A DNA stretch of 64,000 nt from Actinomadura hibisca NBRC 15177 (GTDB lineage Bacteria; Actinomycetota; Actinomycetes; Streptosporangiales; Streptosporangiaceae), in assembly GCF_001552635.1 (NCBI RefSeq), contig NZ_BCRO01000011.1:186001-250000 (forward strand), read 5' to 3'. Below are positions 35,354-44,366 of the stretch, in pieces. The notes under the pieces are model-generated. The model searched no databases, was not told the DNA's origin, and worked only from the letters and a program-made list of their open reading frames with translations. The position numbers and the translations under genes are program-made. How positions within the stretch are numbered: the stretch's first letter is position 1; each line of letters opens with the position of its first letter.

Positions 35354-38300
35354 ATGACCGCGCACGACACGGCCCCGCACGGCACGGCCCCGCACCAGGA
35401 GGCGGTGGCGATCGTGGGAGTGGCGTGCCGGTTGCCCGGCGGCGTCAACGACCTGGACCAGCTGTGGGAGGCGTTGCGCGACGGCCGCGACATGGTCGGG
35501 CGGGTTCCGGCCGACCGGTTCGACGTCGACCGGTTCGTGGACGAGTCGATGCCGCGTCGGGGCAAGAGCTACACCGCCGCCGGTGGTTTCCTGGAGGACC
35601 TGGCCGGATTCGACGCCGGTTACTTCGGGATCTCACCGCGCGAGGCCGCGCAGATGGACCCGCAGCACCGGCTGCTGCTGGAGGTCGCGGTCGAGGCGCT
35701 GGACGACGCAGGCGTCGATCCGGCCACGCTGGCCGGGACCGACGCGGCCGTGTACATCGGCATCTCCGACGCCTCCTACGGGGCGATGCAGATGTTGTCC
35801 ACCGACGTCGTCAACCCTTACACCATGGCGGGTGCGGCCTCGTCGATCGCGGCCAACCGGTTGTCGCACTTCCTGGACCTGCGCGGCCCGAGCATGGCGG
35901 TGGACACCGCTTGCTCCTCGGCGCTGGTCGCCCTGGACCGCGCCTGCAAGACGCTCCTGGAGGGCACGAGCCGCACGGCACTGTGCGGCGGGGCCAACGC
36001 GCTGCTGAGTCCCTACCACTACATCGGGTTCTCGCAGGCGTCGATGTTGTCGCCAACCGGGCATTGCCATTCGTTCTCGGCCAACGCTGACGGCTACGTG
36101 CGGTCCGAGGGCGCGGGCCTGGTAGTGCTCAAGCGGCTGGCCGACGCGCTGGCCGATGGTGACCGCGTGCACGGCGTCATCCTGGGCAGCGCCGCCAACA
36201 GCGACGGCCGCACCATGGGCCTGGCACTCCCCAATGCCGACGCTCAAGAGGAACTGCTGCGGAACGCCTACGGGCGAGCGGGCGTGCACCCCGACGAGCT
36301 GGTGTATCTGGAGGCGCACGGCACCGGCACCCCGGTCGGCGACCCGATCGAGGCCCACGCCATCGGCCGCGCCCTGGGCGTGAACCGCCGCACCGGCGCG
36401 CTGCCGATCGGCTCGGTGAAGACCAACCTGGGACACCTGGAACCGGCCTCGGGCATGGCGGGGCTGTTCAAGGCCCTGCTGGTGCTGCGGCACGGCCTGA
36501 TCCCGGCGTCTCTACACGCCGAGACGCCCAGCCCCGACATCGACTTCGCCGGGCTGAACCTGGCCCTGGCCGCCGAGCCCACACCGGTGGCCCCGGTCGC
36601 GCGTCCGGTCGTGGGCGTCAACTCCTTCGGCTTCGGCGGCACCAACGCCCATGTGCTGGTGGCCACGCCGCCTTCCGCGCAGCAGCCGACCATCGAAAGC
36701 ACCGGCTCCGAGGCAGCGGGCGAGGCCCTGCCGGTCCTGGTGACGGCACGATCTGAAGCGGCGCTGGCCCAGGCCGCCGCGCAGATGGCCGACCGGCTGG
36801 CCGACGCGTCGCAGGACGACTTCTACGACATCGCCTACACCGCGTGCCGACGACGCGCCAAGCACCCCTACCGCGCCGCCGTCCTGGCCACCACCGCAGC
36901 CGAGTCCGCCGACCGGTTGCGCGCCGCTGCGGCCGACGGCACCGCCATCAAGGCGATGGGTGACGGCCGGGTGGCGTTGGTGTTCTCCGGCAACGGCGCG
37001 CAGTGGGCGGGCATGGGCGCCGACCTGCTGCATGATGCGGTGTTCCGGTCGGCGGTCGAGGCGGTGGACGCCGAGCTGGCCCCGTATCTGGGCTGGTCGG
37101 TGGCCGAAGAGATGGCCCTGCCGCCCGCCGGGTGGCGGTTGTCGGCCACCGAGGTGGCCCAGCCGATGTTGTTCGCCGTCCAGGTCGGCCTGGTGCACAT
37201 GTTGAAGGCGCGCGGCATCACCCCGGCCGTGGTGGTCGGTCACAGCGTCGGTGAGGTCGCCGCCGCCTACGCCGCCGGAATCCTGACGCTCGCCGACGCC
37301 GCGCGCGTCCTGGCCGAACGCAGCCGCGCCCAGGCCCCCACCGCCGGAAACGGCCGGATGGCCGCGCTCGGCCTGCCCCGTCAGGAGGCGGAGGAGGTGC
37401 TGGCCGCCCACCCCGGGATCGAGATCGCCGCCGTCAACACCGCCGGGCACATCACGGTGTCCGGTCCCGCCGACCAGTTGAAGGCGCTGGCCGACGAGAT
37501 GGCCCGCCGCCAGGTGGTGTTCCGGGAACTGGACCTGGACTACGCCTTCCACAGCGCCGCCATGGACGGGGCCTGCGACACCCTGGTGGACAGGCTCGCA
37601 GGACTGGCACCGGCGGCCGGGCACACCCCGTTCGTCTCCACCCTGACCGGCGGCCCGATGAGCGGGACCGCCCTGGACGCCGACTACTGGGCCCGCACCG
37701 TCCGCGAACCCGTCCTGTTCGCCCCCGCCATCGACACCCTGCTGGACCAGGGCATCGAGCTGCTGGTCGAGATCGGTCCGCACCCCGTCCTGCGCCCCTA
37801 TCTGCGCCGCGTCATCGCCGCCCGCACCAAGGGCGGCAAGGGCACCGGCGCGCTCACGCTGCCGACGCTGCGCCACGGCGAGGACGGGATCGAAGGCGTC
37901 CACGCGGTGACCACCGCCGTCACGACACTGATCGCCGCCGGTGCCGACGTGGACTGGCACCACTACTTCCCACGCCCCGGGCGCGTGGCGGAACTGCCCG
38001 CCTACCCCTGGCAACGCGAACGCCACTGGAGCGGCGGGCCCGACTCCTGGGTACGCTCCCTCGGCGACGGCCGCATCGACCATCCCCTGCTGGGCGAACG
38101 ACTGCCGATCCTGGACCCCACCTGGTACGGCCGCGTCGAGCCGGTGCTGGTGCCCTGGCTGTCCGGCCACCGCATCGACGGCGCGGTCGTCATGCCCGCC
38201 ACCGGCCACGTCGAGATGTTGCTGGCCGCAGGCCGCCGCGCGTTCGACGCACCCGCCGAAGTACGACACCTGGAGATCACGCGGCCCCTGATCGTCCCCT

Positions 38301-41300
38301 GGGGCGACGAAGGCGGCGTCCACCTCCAGGTCTCCCTGTCGGCCGAGGACGGCGTGGGAAGCGTCGCGGGCGGTGAGGCGGGCGGCCGTGGCCTGACGCA
38401 GTATGCGCGGGCCCGGGTCCGGCGGTTGCTCGGGGACCGGCCACAACCCCTGGACCCGGCGGTGCTGCGAGCCCGCATGGGCGAGGCGAACGACGCCGCG
38501 GACTTCTACTCCCGCACCGAACGGCTCGGCTTGCAGTACGGCCCCGCCTTCCAGGTGCTGACCGAACTGTGCCTCGGCGACGGCGAGACGCTGGCCGCCT
38601 ACCACCACCAGCCCGGCACCGACCGTCACGACGACCGGTACGAAGTGCACCCGGCGCTGCTGGACGGGGCGCTGCAAGCCGGATTTCCGATGCTGGCCGA
38701 CCTGTCGGGCGACGGGCGAGGATATCTCCCCGCCCGGATCGACGCGGTGCGCGTCTGGAGCAGCCCCCAGGCGCGGGGACTGGTCCACGTGCACCATCGC
38801 AGCCGCACCCAGACCGAGGTGTGCTGGGACATCACCGTCACCGACGAGGACGGCGCCGTCGCCGTGGAGATCCAGGGTTGCCGGTTGCGCCGCTACGACG
38901 GCAGGCGGCACACGCCGCTGACACACAACCATCTCGAACTCCGCGCCGCGCCCCGTCCCGCCGAACCGGCCGCGCCCAGCCCGCTCCCTTCGTCGGGCCG
39001 ACTTCTGGCCGAGGCCGGTGACCGGATCGCCGACCTGCGCGCCGACTGGCACCGGTACGACTACGGCCGGGGCGCAGCCACGCTCCTCCAGATGAACGCG
39101 CACTGCACCGCCGAGGCCATCGGCGGCATCCTCGGCACGCCGGACGAACCGTTCGGCGTCCAGGACCTCATCGACGCGGGGATGCGCCCCGTCTACCGCC
39201 GGTTGATCGAGACCGCGGTCCCGGTGATGGAGCACCACGGCCTGGTGGCGACCGAGGGGCCGGGCCGGTGGCGGCTGACCGGCGACCGGCCGCGGACGCG
39301 CGAGCTGCTGCGCGAGATGATCTCGGAACATCCGGCGAACATCAGCGAGTCGGCGCTGTCCTCCCGCGCCGCCCAGCACCTTCCCCAGATCCTGCGCGGC
39401 GAGTGCGATCCCCTGGACCTGCTGGCCCCCGAGGGGGCGATGGAGGGACTCGAACAGTTCTACGACCTGTCCCTGATCCTGCGGTTCCACAACCGCATCG
39501 CCCAGGAACTGCTGCGCCAGATCGTCGCGCGATGGCCGCACGACCGGCCGCTGCGCGTCCTGGAGATCGGCGCGGGCACCGGTGCCCTCACCGCCGCCCT
39601 GCTCCCCGTCCTGCCGGACGAACGTACCCGCTACACCTACACCGACGTCTCCCCCTTCTTCTTCAAGCGCGCCCAGAAACGGTTCGACGCCTACGACTTC
39701 GTCGACTACCGCACGCTGGACCTGGACACCGATCCCGACGAGCAGGACTTCGCGCCAGGAACCTTCGACGTCGTGGTGGCCGGCCACGCCCTGCACACGG
39801 CCGGGGACCTCACCTCGGCGCTGCGGCGCGTTGCCGGGCTGCTGGCACCTGGCGGCCGGTTGCTGGCCGTGGAGCCCCACGACCCGCAGATGCTGGCGCT
39901 GCCCTTCGGCGTGCTCGACAGCTTCTGGAAGATCGACGACCCGGAGCTGCGTCCCGGGTCCGCCCTGCTGGCCCGCGACCAGTGGACGCCGCTGCTCCGG
40001 CAATGCGGCTTCACCGACGTCGAGCAGACCGGCGACGACCGCGAGCCGTGCCGCGACGACTACTCGGTCATCCTGGCCACCATGGCTGCCGAGCGCCCCG
40101 CCGTGCCACCGGCGGCGGCAGATGCACCCGGCGACGCGCGCTGGCTCGTCATCACCGAATCAGACCAGGAGGAGTCGCTGGCTCGGCAGGTCGCCGCGTG
40201 CTTCCGGACCGCAGGCCAGCACGCGGTCGTCAGCGATGCCGGTACCGGCATCGACGCCGCCGCCCTGGACGACCACCTGGCCGGCGGCGGCGATGACGCC
40301 TCCATCGTGCTCATCCTGGGCACCGGCGACTCGGATCTTGACGACCTCGTTCCACGGACCACCCGCCGCGCAGCGATCATGCGCACCGTCGCGCTGGCCA
40401 GTGCCCACCACCGCACCGGCGAAGTGACGCGGTTCTGGCTGGTCACCCGGCCCAGCGGGGTGCAGCCCCCGCCCGAGAAGGCGCTGGAGCCAGCCGACGC
40501 CGCGGCGTGGGGCGTGGCCCGCACGCTCGGCAACGAGGAGCCGGGCCTACAGGTGCGGTGCGTGTCGTTCGACCGCACCGGCGAGCCCGACGCCGACGCC
40601 CGCCGCCTCATCTCCGAGCTGACCGCGCCCGACGAGGACGACGAGGTCCTGCTGACCACCGGCGGACGTTTCGTGCCGCGCGCGGTGAGCCTGGCGGCCG
40701 GTGCGCAGACCCGTGCAAGCGGCCAGCGGAACGCACCGGCCTACCGCCTGGAGGTCCGCGACCCCGGCCTGTTCCACCGGCTGGCCTGGGTCGAGTCGGA
40801 CCCGCTGCGGCTCGGCCCCGGCGAGGTCGTCGTCGACGTGGCCGCCGCCGCGCTGAACTACCGCGACATCATGAACGTGACCGGGCTGCTGCCCGCCGAG
40901 GCGACCGAGGACAGCTTCTTCGGGCAGGGCATCGGCATGGAGTACGCCGGGACGGTCGCCGGCGTGGGACCGGGGGTGACCACGGTGAAGCCGGGTGACC
41001 GCGTGGTCGCCCTGTCCCCGGTCACCATGGGCACCCAGGTGTCCACCAGCGAGCACACGGTCTCCCCCATTCCGGACACGATGTCCTTCACCGAGGCGGT
41101 GACCATGCCGGTCGCCTTCCTCACCGTCCACCACGCGCTGGACCGGCTGGCGCGCGTCCGGCCCGGCGAGACGGTCCTGGTGCACGGGGCCGCCGGAGGG
41201 GTCGGCATGGCGGCCCTGCAATACGCCGAGCACACCGGGGTCCGCGTCATCGCCACCGCCGGGACGCCCGCCAAGCGGGACCTGCTGCGCGCCATGGGCG

Positions 41301-42958
41301 TGGAGCACGTCCTCGACTCCCGCGGCCTGGACTTCCAGCATCAGATCATGGCGCTGACCGGCGGCGTCGACGTCGTCCTCAACTCGTTGTCCGGCGAGGC
41401 CATCGCCCGCGGACTGGAGACGTTGCGGCCCGGCGGCCGGTTCGTCGAGATGGGCAAGCGCGACATCTACGAGAACCGGCACCTGCCGCTGCGGGCCTTC
41501 GACCGCAACATCACCTTCGCCGCGATGGACCTCAGCACCCTCACCGACGATCCCGAGCTCATGGGCCCCTGCTACCAGGAGATCGCCGCCCGGACGGCGG
41601 CCGGGGCCTACCGGCCCCTGCCGCACCGGGTGTTCCCGGCGGCGCGCGTGCAGGAGGCGTTCCAGCTGCTCCAGCACTCCCGCCACACCGGCAAGGTCGT
41701 CATCGCCTTCGACCCGCTGGACGAGGCCCCGCAGGTCGAGCGGCGGCACCGGCGGCCAGAGCTGAACCCCGACGCCACCTACCTGGTGGTCGGCGGGCTA
41801 AGCGGCTTCGGGGCCGCCACCGCCCACTGGCTGGCCGACCTCGGCGCCCGCCACCTGGCGCTGGTCGGCCGCCGCGGCACCACGACGCCAGGCGCGGGGG
41901 ACCTGCTGGACGGGTTGGAGGCCCGCGGCGTCGCGGTCGCCGTCCACGCCGTCGACGCCACCGACCTCGACGCCATGCGCGCGGTGCTCGACGGCATCGA
42001 CGCCGACGGGCACCCGCTACGCGGCGTCGTGCACTCGGCGATGCTCGTCGACGACGATCTGCTGGTCGACCTGTCCGACGACCGGCTAGCCGCCTCCCTG
42101 GCCCCCAAGATGGCGGCGGCGGCCGTCCTGGACGTCCTGACGCGCGACCGCGAGCTGGAGTTCTTCCTGATGTACTCCTCCTCGGCCGCCTTCGTCGGCC
42201 AGGTGCGCCAGGCCAACTACGTCGCAGGCAACCTCTACCTGGAAGCGCTGGTGCGCCAGCGCCGCCAGGCGGGACTGCCCGGCCTGGCCATCGCCTGGGG
42301 GATGCTGGGCGAGACCGGGTACATCGTCCGCCACGACATGGCCGACAACATGGCCCGGCTGGGCATCGAGGCGATCTCCAACGACGAGGCGTTCACCGCC
42401 GCCGGTCGGCTGCTCGCCGACGACCACGAGGTGACCGGGTTCGGCCGCTACGACTGGGGCCGCCTCCGCGAACTGGTCAGCGGCCTGGTCGGGCCCCGGT
42501 ACGGCCGGCTGATGCCGCCGCTGTCGCGGGTGAGCGGCCGGACGCGCGAGGACCTGGTGCGGGAGCTGGCCGGGTTGCCCGCCGCCGAGGCGCTGGAGCG
42601 GGTCGCCGGGTACCTGGCGGCGTTCCTGGCCGAGGTGTTCCAGATGCCCTCCGAGCAGCTCGACCATGACCGGCGGCTGGACGAGTACGGCATGGACTCC
42701 CTCATGGGCGCCGAACTGCTGGTGATGTTGCGCGAGCAGTTCGGCCTGGAGATCCCGCCCATGGAACTGGTCCGCAGCGCGGGCACGATCACCGAGCTGT
42801 CCCGCATCATCCTCACCCGCCTGGGCCTGACGACCGCCGAACCGAAGCCCGCGACCACCCGCGCCCTGCCCGACGCCGCGCAGCCGGTCCCGGTCATCCC
42901 CGCGCAGCTGTCGGACCCGGAACCGCAGCAGGCACTCGTGCCCGCGGACCTTCCGTGA
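35354..42958 (+). CDS. Highly reducing type I polyketide synthase with C-methyltransferase (KS-AT-DH-cMT-psiKR-ER-KR-ACP)
   Basis: A 2534-residue single-module PKS. KS (about 17-440) has Cys187, His322 and His361. AT (about 540-840) has Ser631 in GHSVGE and YAFH at 730-733. DH (about 900-1160) has His939 in an H-x3-G-x4-P motif and Asp1104. The C-methyltransferase has SAM motif EIGAGTG at 1404-1410. A structural psiKR region (about 1590-1780) is followed by ER (NADPH motif GAAGGVG near 1945), KR (GGLSGFG at 2147; Tyr2289, Asn2293) and ACP (Ser2449). All catalytic residues look intact. No thioesterase or reductase domain. The order matches fungal highly reducing PKSs, suggesting iterative synthesis of a methylated, reduced chain. 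ATG 35354 follows a GGAGGAC RBS. Confidence 0.95.
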   Translation: MTAHDTAPHGTAPHQEAVAIVGVACRLPGGVNDLDQLWEALRDGRDMVGRVPADRFDVDRFVDESMPRRGKSYTAAGGFLEDLAGFDAGYFGISPREAAQMDPQHRLLLEVAVEALDDAGVDPATLAGTDAAVYIGISDASYGAMQMLSTDVVNPYTMAGAASSIAANRLSHFLDLRGPSMAVDTACSSALVALDRACKTLLEGTSRTALCGGANALLSPYHYIGFSQASMLSPTGHCHSFSANADGYVRSEGAGLVVLKRLADALADGDRVHGVILGSAANSDGRTMGLALPNADAQEELLRNAYGRAGVHPDELVYLEAHGTGTPVGDPIEAHAIGRALGVNRRTGALPIGSVKTNLGHLEPASGMAGLFKALLVLRHGLIPASLHAETPSPDIDFAGLNLALAAEPTPVAPVARPVVGVNSFGFGGTNAHVLVATPPSAQQPTIESTGSEAAGEALPVLVTARSEAALAQAAAQMADRLADASQDDFYDIAYTACRRRAKHPYRAAVLATTAAESADRLRAAAADGTAIKAMGDGRVALVFSGNGAQWAGMGADLLHDAVFRSAVEAVDAELAPYLGWSVAEEMALPPAGWRLSATEVAQPMLFAVQVGLVHMLKARGITPAVVVGHSVGEVAAAYAAGILTLADAARVLAERSRAQAPTAGNGRMAALGLPRQEAEEVLAAHPGIEIAAVNTAGHITVSGPADQLKALADEMARRQVVFRELDLDYAFHSAAMDGACDTLVDRLAGLAPAAGHTPFVSTLTGGPMSGTALDADYWARTVREPVLFAPAIDTLLDQGIELLVEIGPHPVLRPYLRRVIAARTKGGKGTGALTLPTLRHGEDGIEGVHAVTTAVTTLIAAGADVDWHHYFPRPGRVAELPAYPWQRERHWSGGPDSWVRSLGDGRIDHPLLGERLPILDPTWYGRVEPVLVPWLSGHRIDGAVVMPATGHVEMLLAAGRRAFDAPAEVRHLEITRPLIVPWGDEGGVHLQVSLSAEDGVGSVAGGEAGGRGLTQYARARVRRLLGDRPQPLDPAVLRARMGEANDAADFYSRTERLGLQYGPAFQVLTELCLGDGETLAAYHHQPGTDRHDDRYEVHPALLDGALQAGFPMLADLSGDGRGYLPARIDAVRVWSSPQARGLVHVHHRSRTQTEVCWDITVTDEDGAVAVEIQGCRLRRYDGRRHTPLTHNHLELRAAPRPAEPAAPSPLPSSGRLLAEAGDRIADLRADWHRYDYGRGAATLLQMNAHCTAEAIGGILGTPDEPFGVQDLIDAGMRPVYRRLIETAVPVMEHHGLVATEGPGRWRLTGDRPRTRELLREMISEHPANISESALSSRAAQHLPQILRGECDPLDLLAPEGAMEGLEQFYDLSLILRFHNRIAQELLRQIVARWPHDRPLRVLEIGAGTGALTAALLPVLPDERTRYTYTDVSPFFFKRAQKRFDAYDFVDYRTLDLDTDPDEQDFAPGTFDVVVAGHALHTAGDLTSALRRVAGLLAPGGRLLAVEPHDPQMLALPFGVLDSFWKIDDPELRPGSALLARDQWTPLLRQCGFTDVEQTGDDREPCRDDYSVILATMAAERPAVPPAAADAPGDARWLVITESDQEESLARQVAACFRTAGQHAVVSDAGTGIDAAALDDHLAGGGDDASIVLILGTGDSDLDDLVPRTTRRAAIMRTVALASAHHRTGEVTRFWLVTRPSGVQPPPEKALEPADAAAWGVARTLGNEEPGLQVRCVSFDRTGEPDADARRLISELTAPDEDDEVLLTTGGRFVPRAVSLAAGAQTRASGQRNAPAYRLEVRDPGLFHRLAWVESDPLRLGPGEVVVDVAAAALNYRDIMNVTGLLPAEATEDSFFGQGIGMEYAGTVAGVGPGVTTVKPGDRVVALSPVTMGTQVSTSEHTVSPIPDTMSFTEAVTMPVAFLTVHHALDRLARVRPGETVLVHGAAGGVGMAALQYAEHTGVRVIATAGTPAKRDLLRAMGVEHVLDSRGLDFQHQIMALTGGVDVVLNSLSGEAIARGLETLRPGGRFVEMGKRDIYENRHLPLRAFDRNITFAAMDLSTLTDDPELMGPCYQEIAARTAAGAYRPLPHRVFPAARVQEAFQLLQHSRHTGKVVIAFDPLDEAPQVERRHRRPELNPDATYLVVGGLSGFGAATAHWLADLGARHLALVGRRGTTTPGAGDLLDGLEARGVAVAVHAVDATDLDAMRAVLDGIDADGHPLRGVVHSAMLVDDDLLVDLSDDRLAASLAPKMAAAAVLDVLTRDRELEFFLMYSSSAAFVGQVRQANYVAGNLYLEALVRQRRQAGLPGLAIAWGMLGETGYIVRHDMADNMARLGIEAISNDEAFTAAGRLLADDHEVTGFGRYDWGRLRELVSGLVGPRYGRLMPPLSRVSGRTREDLVRELAGLPAAEALERVAGYLAAFLAEVFQMPSEQLDHDRRLDEYGMDSLMGAELLVMLREQFGLEIPPMELVRSAGTITELSRIILTRLGLTTAEPKPATTRALPDAAQPVPVIPAQLSDPEPQQALVPADLP

Positions 42959-42962
42959 CCCA

Positions 42963-43077
42963 CTGACCGGCGATCCGTTCGTCAGCCTGGAGCTCGTGCA
43001 CGACCCCGCCAGGCCGGTCACGGACACCAGCGCGATCAACCACCTCGTCGTCCAGGTGGACGACCGCCGACCGCCGA
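42963..43077 (+). pseudogene. VOC/glyoxalase gene fragment
   Basis: The frame after the PKS stop reads GDPFVSLELVHDPARPV followed by INHLVVQVDD, which resembles the N-terminal beta-alpha part and the HLVVQV metal strand of VOC (glyoxalase or CadI-like) proteins. No start codon with an RBS precedes it, and the similarity stops after about 38 codons. It is probably a decayed remnant. The rest of the 42959-43238 gap contains no other convincing gene. Confidence 0.4.
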
Positions 43078-43238
43078 TTTCGGCTGACGGATGGTCCGCG
43101 GCTCCCGGCTTTGGAGGCCTTTGCGGCAATACCAGCCAGTATGGGCGCTCTGCGGGGAATGAAGATTCTTCGCCGGGGCAAGCACCTCAGACGTCGGCGG
43201 CGCGGCAGGCGCGCCGCCCGGAGTCCGAGGAGATGACG

Positions 43239-43424
43239 ATGGCGGGCAAGTTCGTGGTCAAGAAGGGCACTACCGGCAAGTTCCACTTCAACCTGCTCGC
43301 GACCAACGGCCAGGTGATCGCCAGCAGCGAGAGCTACGAGAGCAAGGCCGCGGCGCTGAACGGGATCGAGTCGGTGAAGAAGAACGCGCCCAACGCCGCG
43401 GTCGAGGACCAGACCGCCGGTTGA
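43239..43424 (+). CDS. DUF1508 (YegP-type) small protein
   Basis: A 61-residue protein with one DUF1508 unit: GKFHFNLLATNGQVIASSESYESKAAALNGIESVKKNAP. E. coli YegP has two such repeats; function is unknown. GAGGAG lies 6 bp before ATG 43239, so this start is preferred to ATG 43233. It stands alone, after the PKS and convergent with an AraC regulator. Confidence 0.85.
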   Translation: MAGKFVVKKGTTGKFHFNLLATNGQVIASSESYESKAAALNGIESVKKNAPNAAVEDQTAG

Positions 43425-43502
43425 TCCGTCCGCCGCGAGGTGCGGCGACCAGGCGGCCAGATCGGCGCCGCGCGTCGCGCCGCGGTCGGGCGCCTGGCCG
43501 CC

Positions 43503-44345
43503 TCATCGCCGCCCCGGCCGCCGAGGATCGGGCCAGGCGAAGTCGTCGATCGCCAGCCAGGGCATGCCGACCACGGTCGCCGGGGTCGTCCCGGTGAACG
43601 CCATGACGTCGCGATGCAGGTGGGACTGGTCGACGTAGCCGCTCTCCGCCGCCACGCGGGCCGCGGCCTCGCCCACGACCAGGCGGTGCGCGGCGTGGTC
43701 GAAGCGGACCAGCTTCGCGGCGCGTTTGGGCGGCAGGCCGATCTGTGCCCGGAACCGGGACCACAGGCGTTTGCGGCTCCAGCCGAGTTCGGTCGCCAGC
43801 CGGTCGATCCGGGCCAGGCCGCGGCTGGCGACGATGCGGTTCCAGGCCCAGGCCACTTCCGGGTCCACGGACGGGCTGGCGTCGCTGCGGCGGGCGAGGA
43901 ACTCGTCCGTCAATGCGAAGCGGTCTTCCCAGGCAGACGTAGCGTTCAGTCGTTCGCGGAGCTGCGCCGCCGTCCGGCCCCAGAGGGCGTCGAGAGGCAC
44001 CACCGCGCCGTCCAGATCGGCTGGTGAGACGCCCAGGACGGTATGGGCGATCACCGGGGACAGGCGTATCTGCACGGCCTCGAAGTGTTCGCCTCGCACC
44101 CAGTGCGCGCCGGATCCGAAGCCGAGTCCGGCGGCGAGGCTGCCCTGCTGCTGCCGTCCGGCGGCGTCCGCCACGATGAGAGGGCCAGCGCCGAACTCCA
44201 GAGCCAGGGTCACGCCCGGATGCGGGATGACCCGATGGCCAGCGGGGGCCACGCCACGGTCGCGGAAGCCCGCCATGCTGACGCCTGGCAACCGGCTGGG
44301 CCGTCCCGGACGGGCGACGTCCCACGCAGTGGACCGCATCGCCAC
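43503..44345 (-). CDS. AraC-family transcriptional regulator
   Basis: A 280-residue regulator. The N-terminal half is a sensor region with strands such as HPGVTLALEFGAGPLIVAD. The C-terminal HTH pair covers about 180-265: IDRLATELGWSRKRLWSRFR and AARVAAESGYVDQSHLHRDVMAFTG. Start is GTG 44345, with ATG 44339 an alternative; neither has a clear RBS, so a leaderless message is possible. It resembles the AraC protein at 3265-4101. It lies 21 bp after the NmrA-like reductase on the same strand and may control it. Confidence 0.86.
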   Translation of the reverse strand: MAMRSTAWDVARPGRPSRLPGVSMAGFRDRGVAPAGHRVIPHPGVTLALEFGAGPLIVADAAGRQQQGSLAAGLGFGSGAHWVRGEHFEAVQIRLSPVIAHTVLGVSPADLDGAVVPLDALWGRTAAQLRERLNATSAWEDRFALTDEFLARRSDASPSVDPEVAWAWNRIVASRGLARIDRLATELGWSRKRLWSRFRAQIGLPPKRAAKLVRFDHAAHRLVVGEAAARVAAESGYVDQSHLHRDVMAFTGTTPATVVGMPWLAIDDFAWPDPRRPGRR

Positions 44346-44366
44346 ATTTTAGAACCGTGGCCCGTG

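Noticed and set aside
36512-40003. Long minus-strand open frame (1163 codons) inside the PKS
   Set aside because: It is the antisense of KS-AT-DH-cMT coding sequence with low-complexity Gln/Arg/Gly composition. The plus-strand PKS domains are unambiguous.
30804-43424. Polyketide locus as a mobile island
   Set aside because: No transposase, integrase, tRNA or flanking direct repeats were found, and base composition matches its neighbours. Only the VOC fragment hints at past rearrangement.
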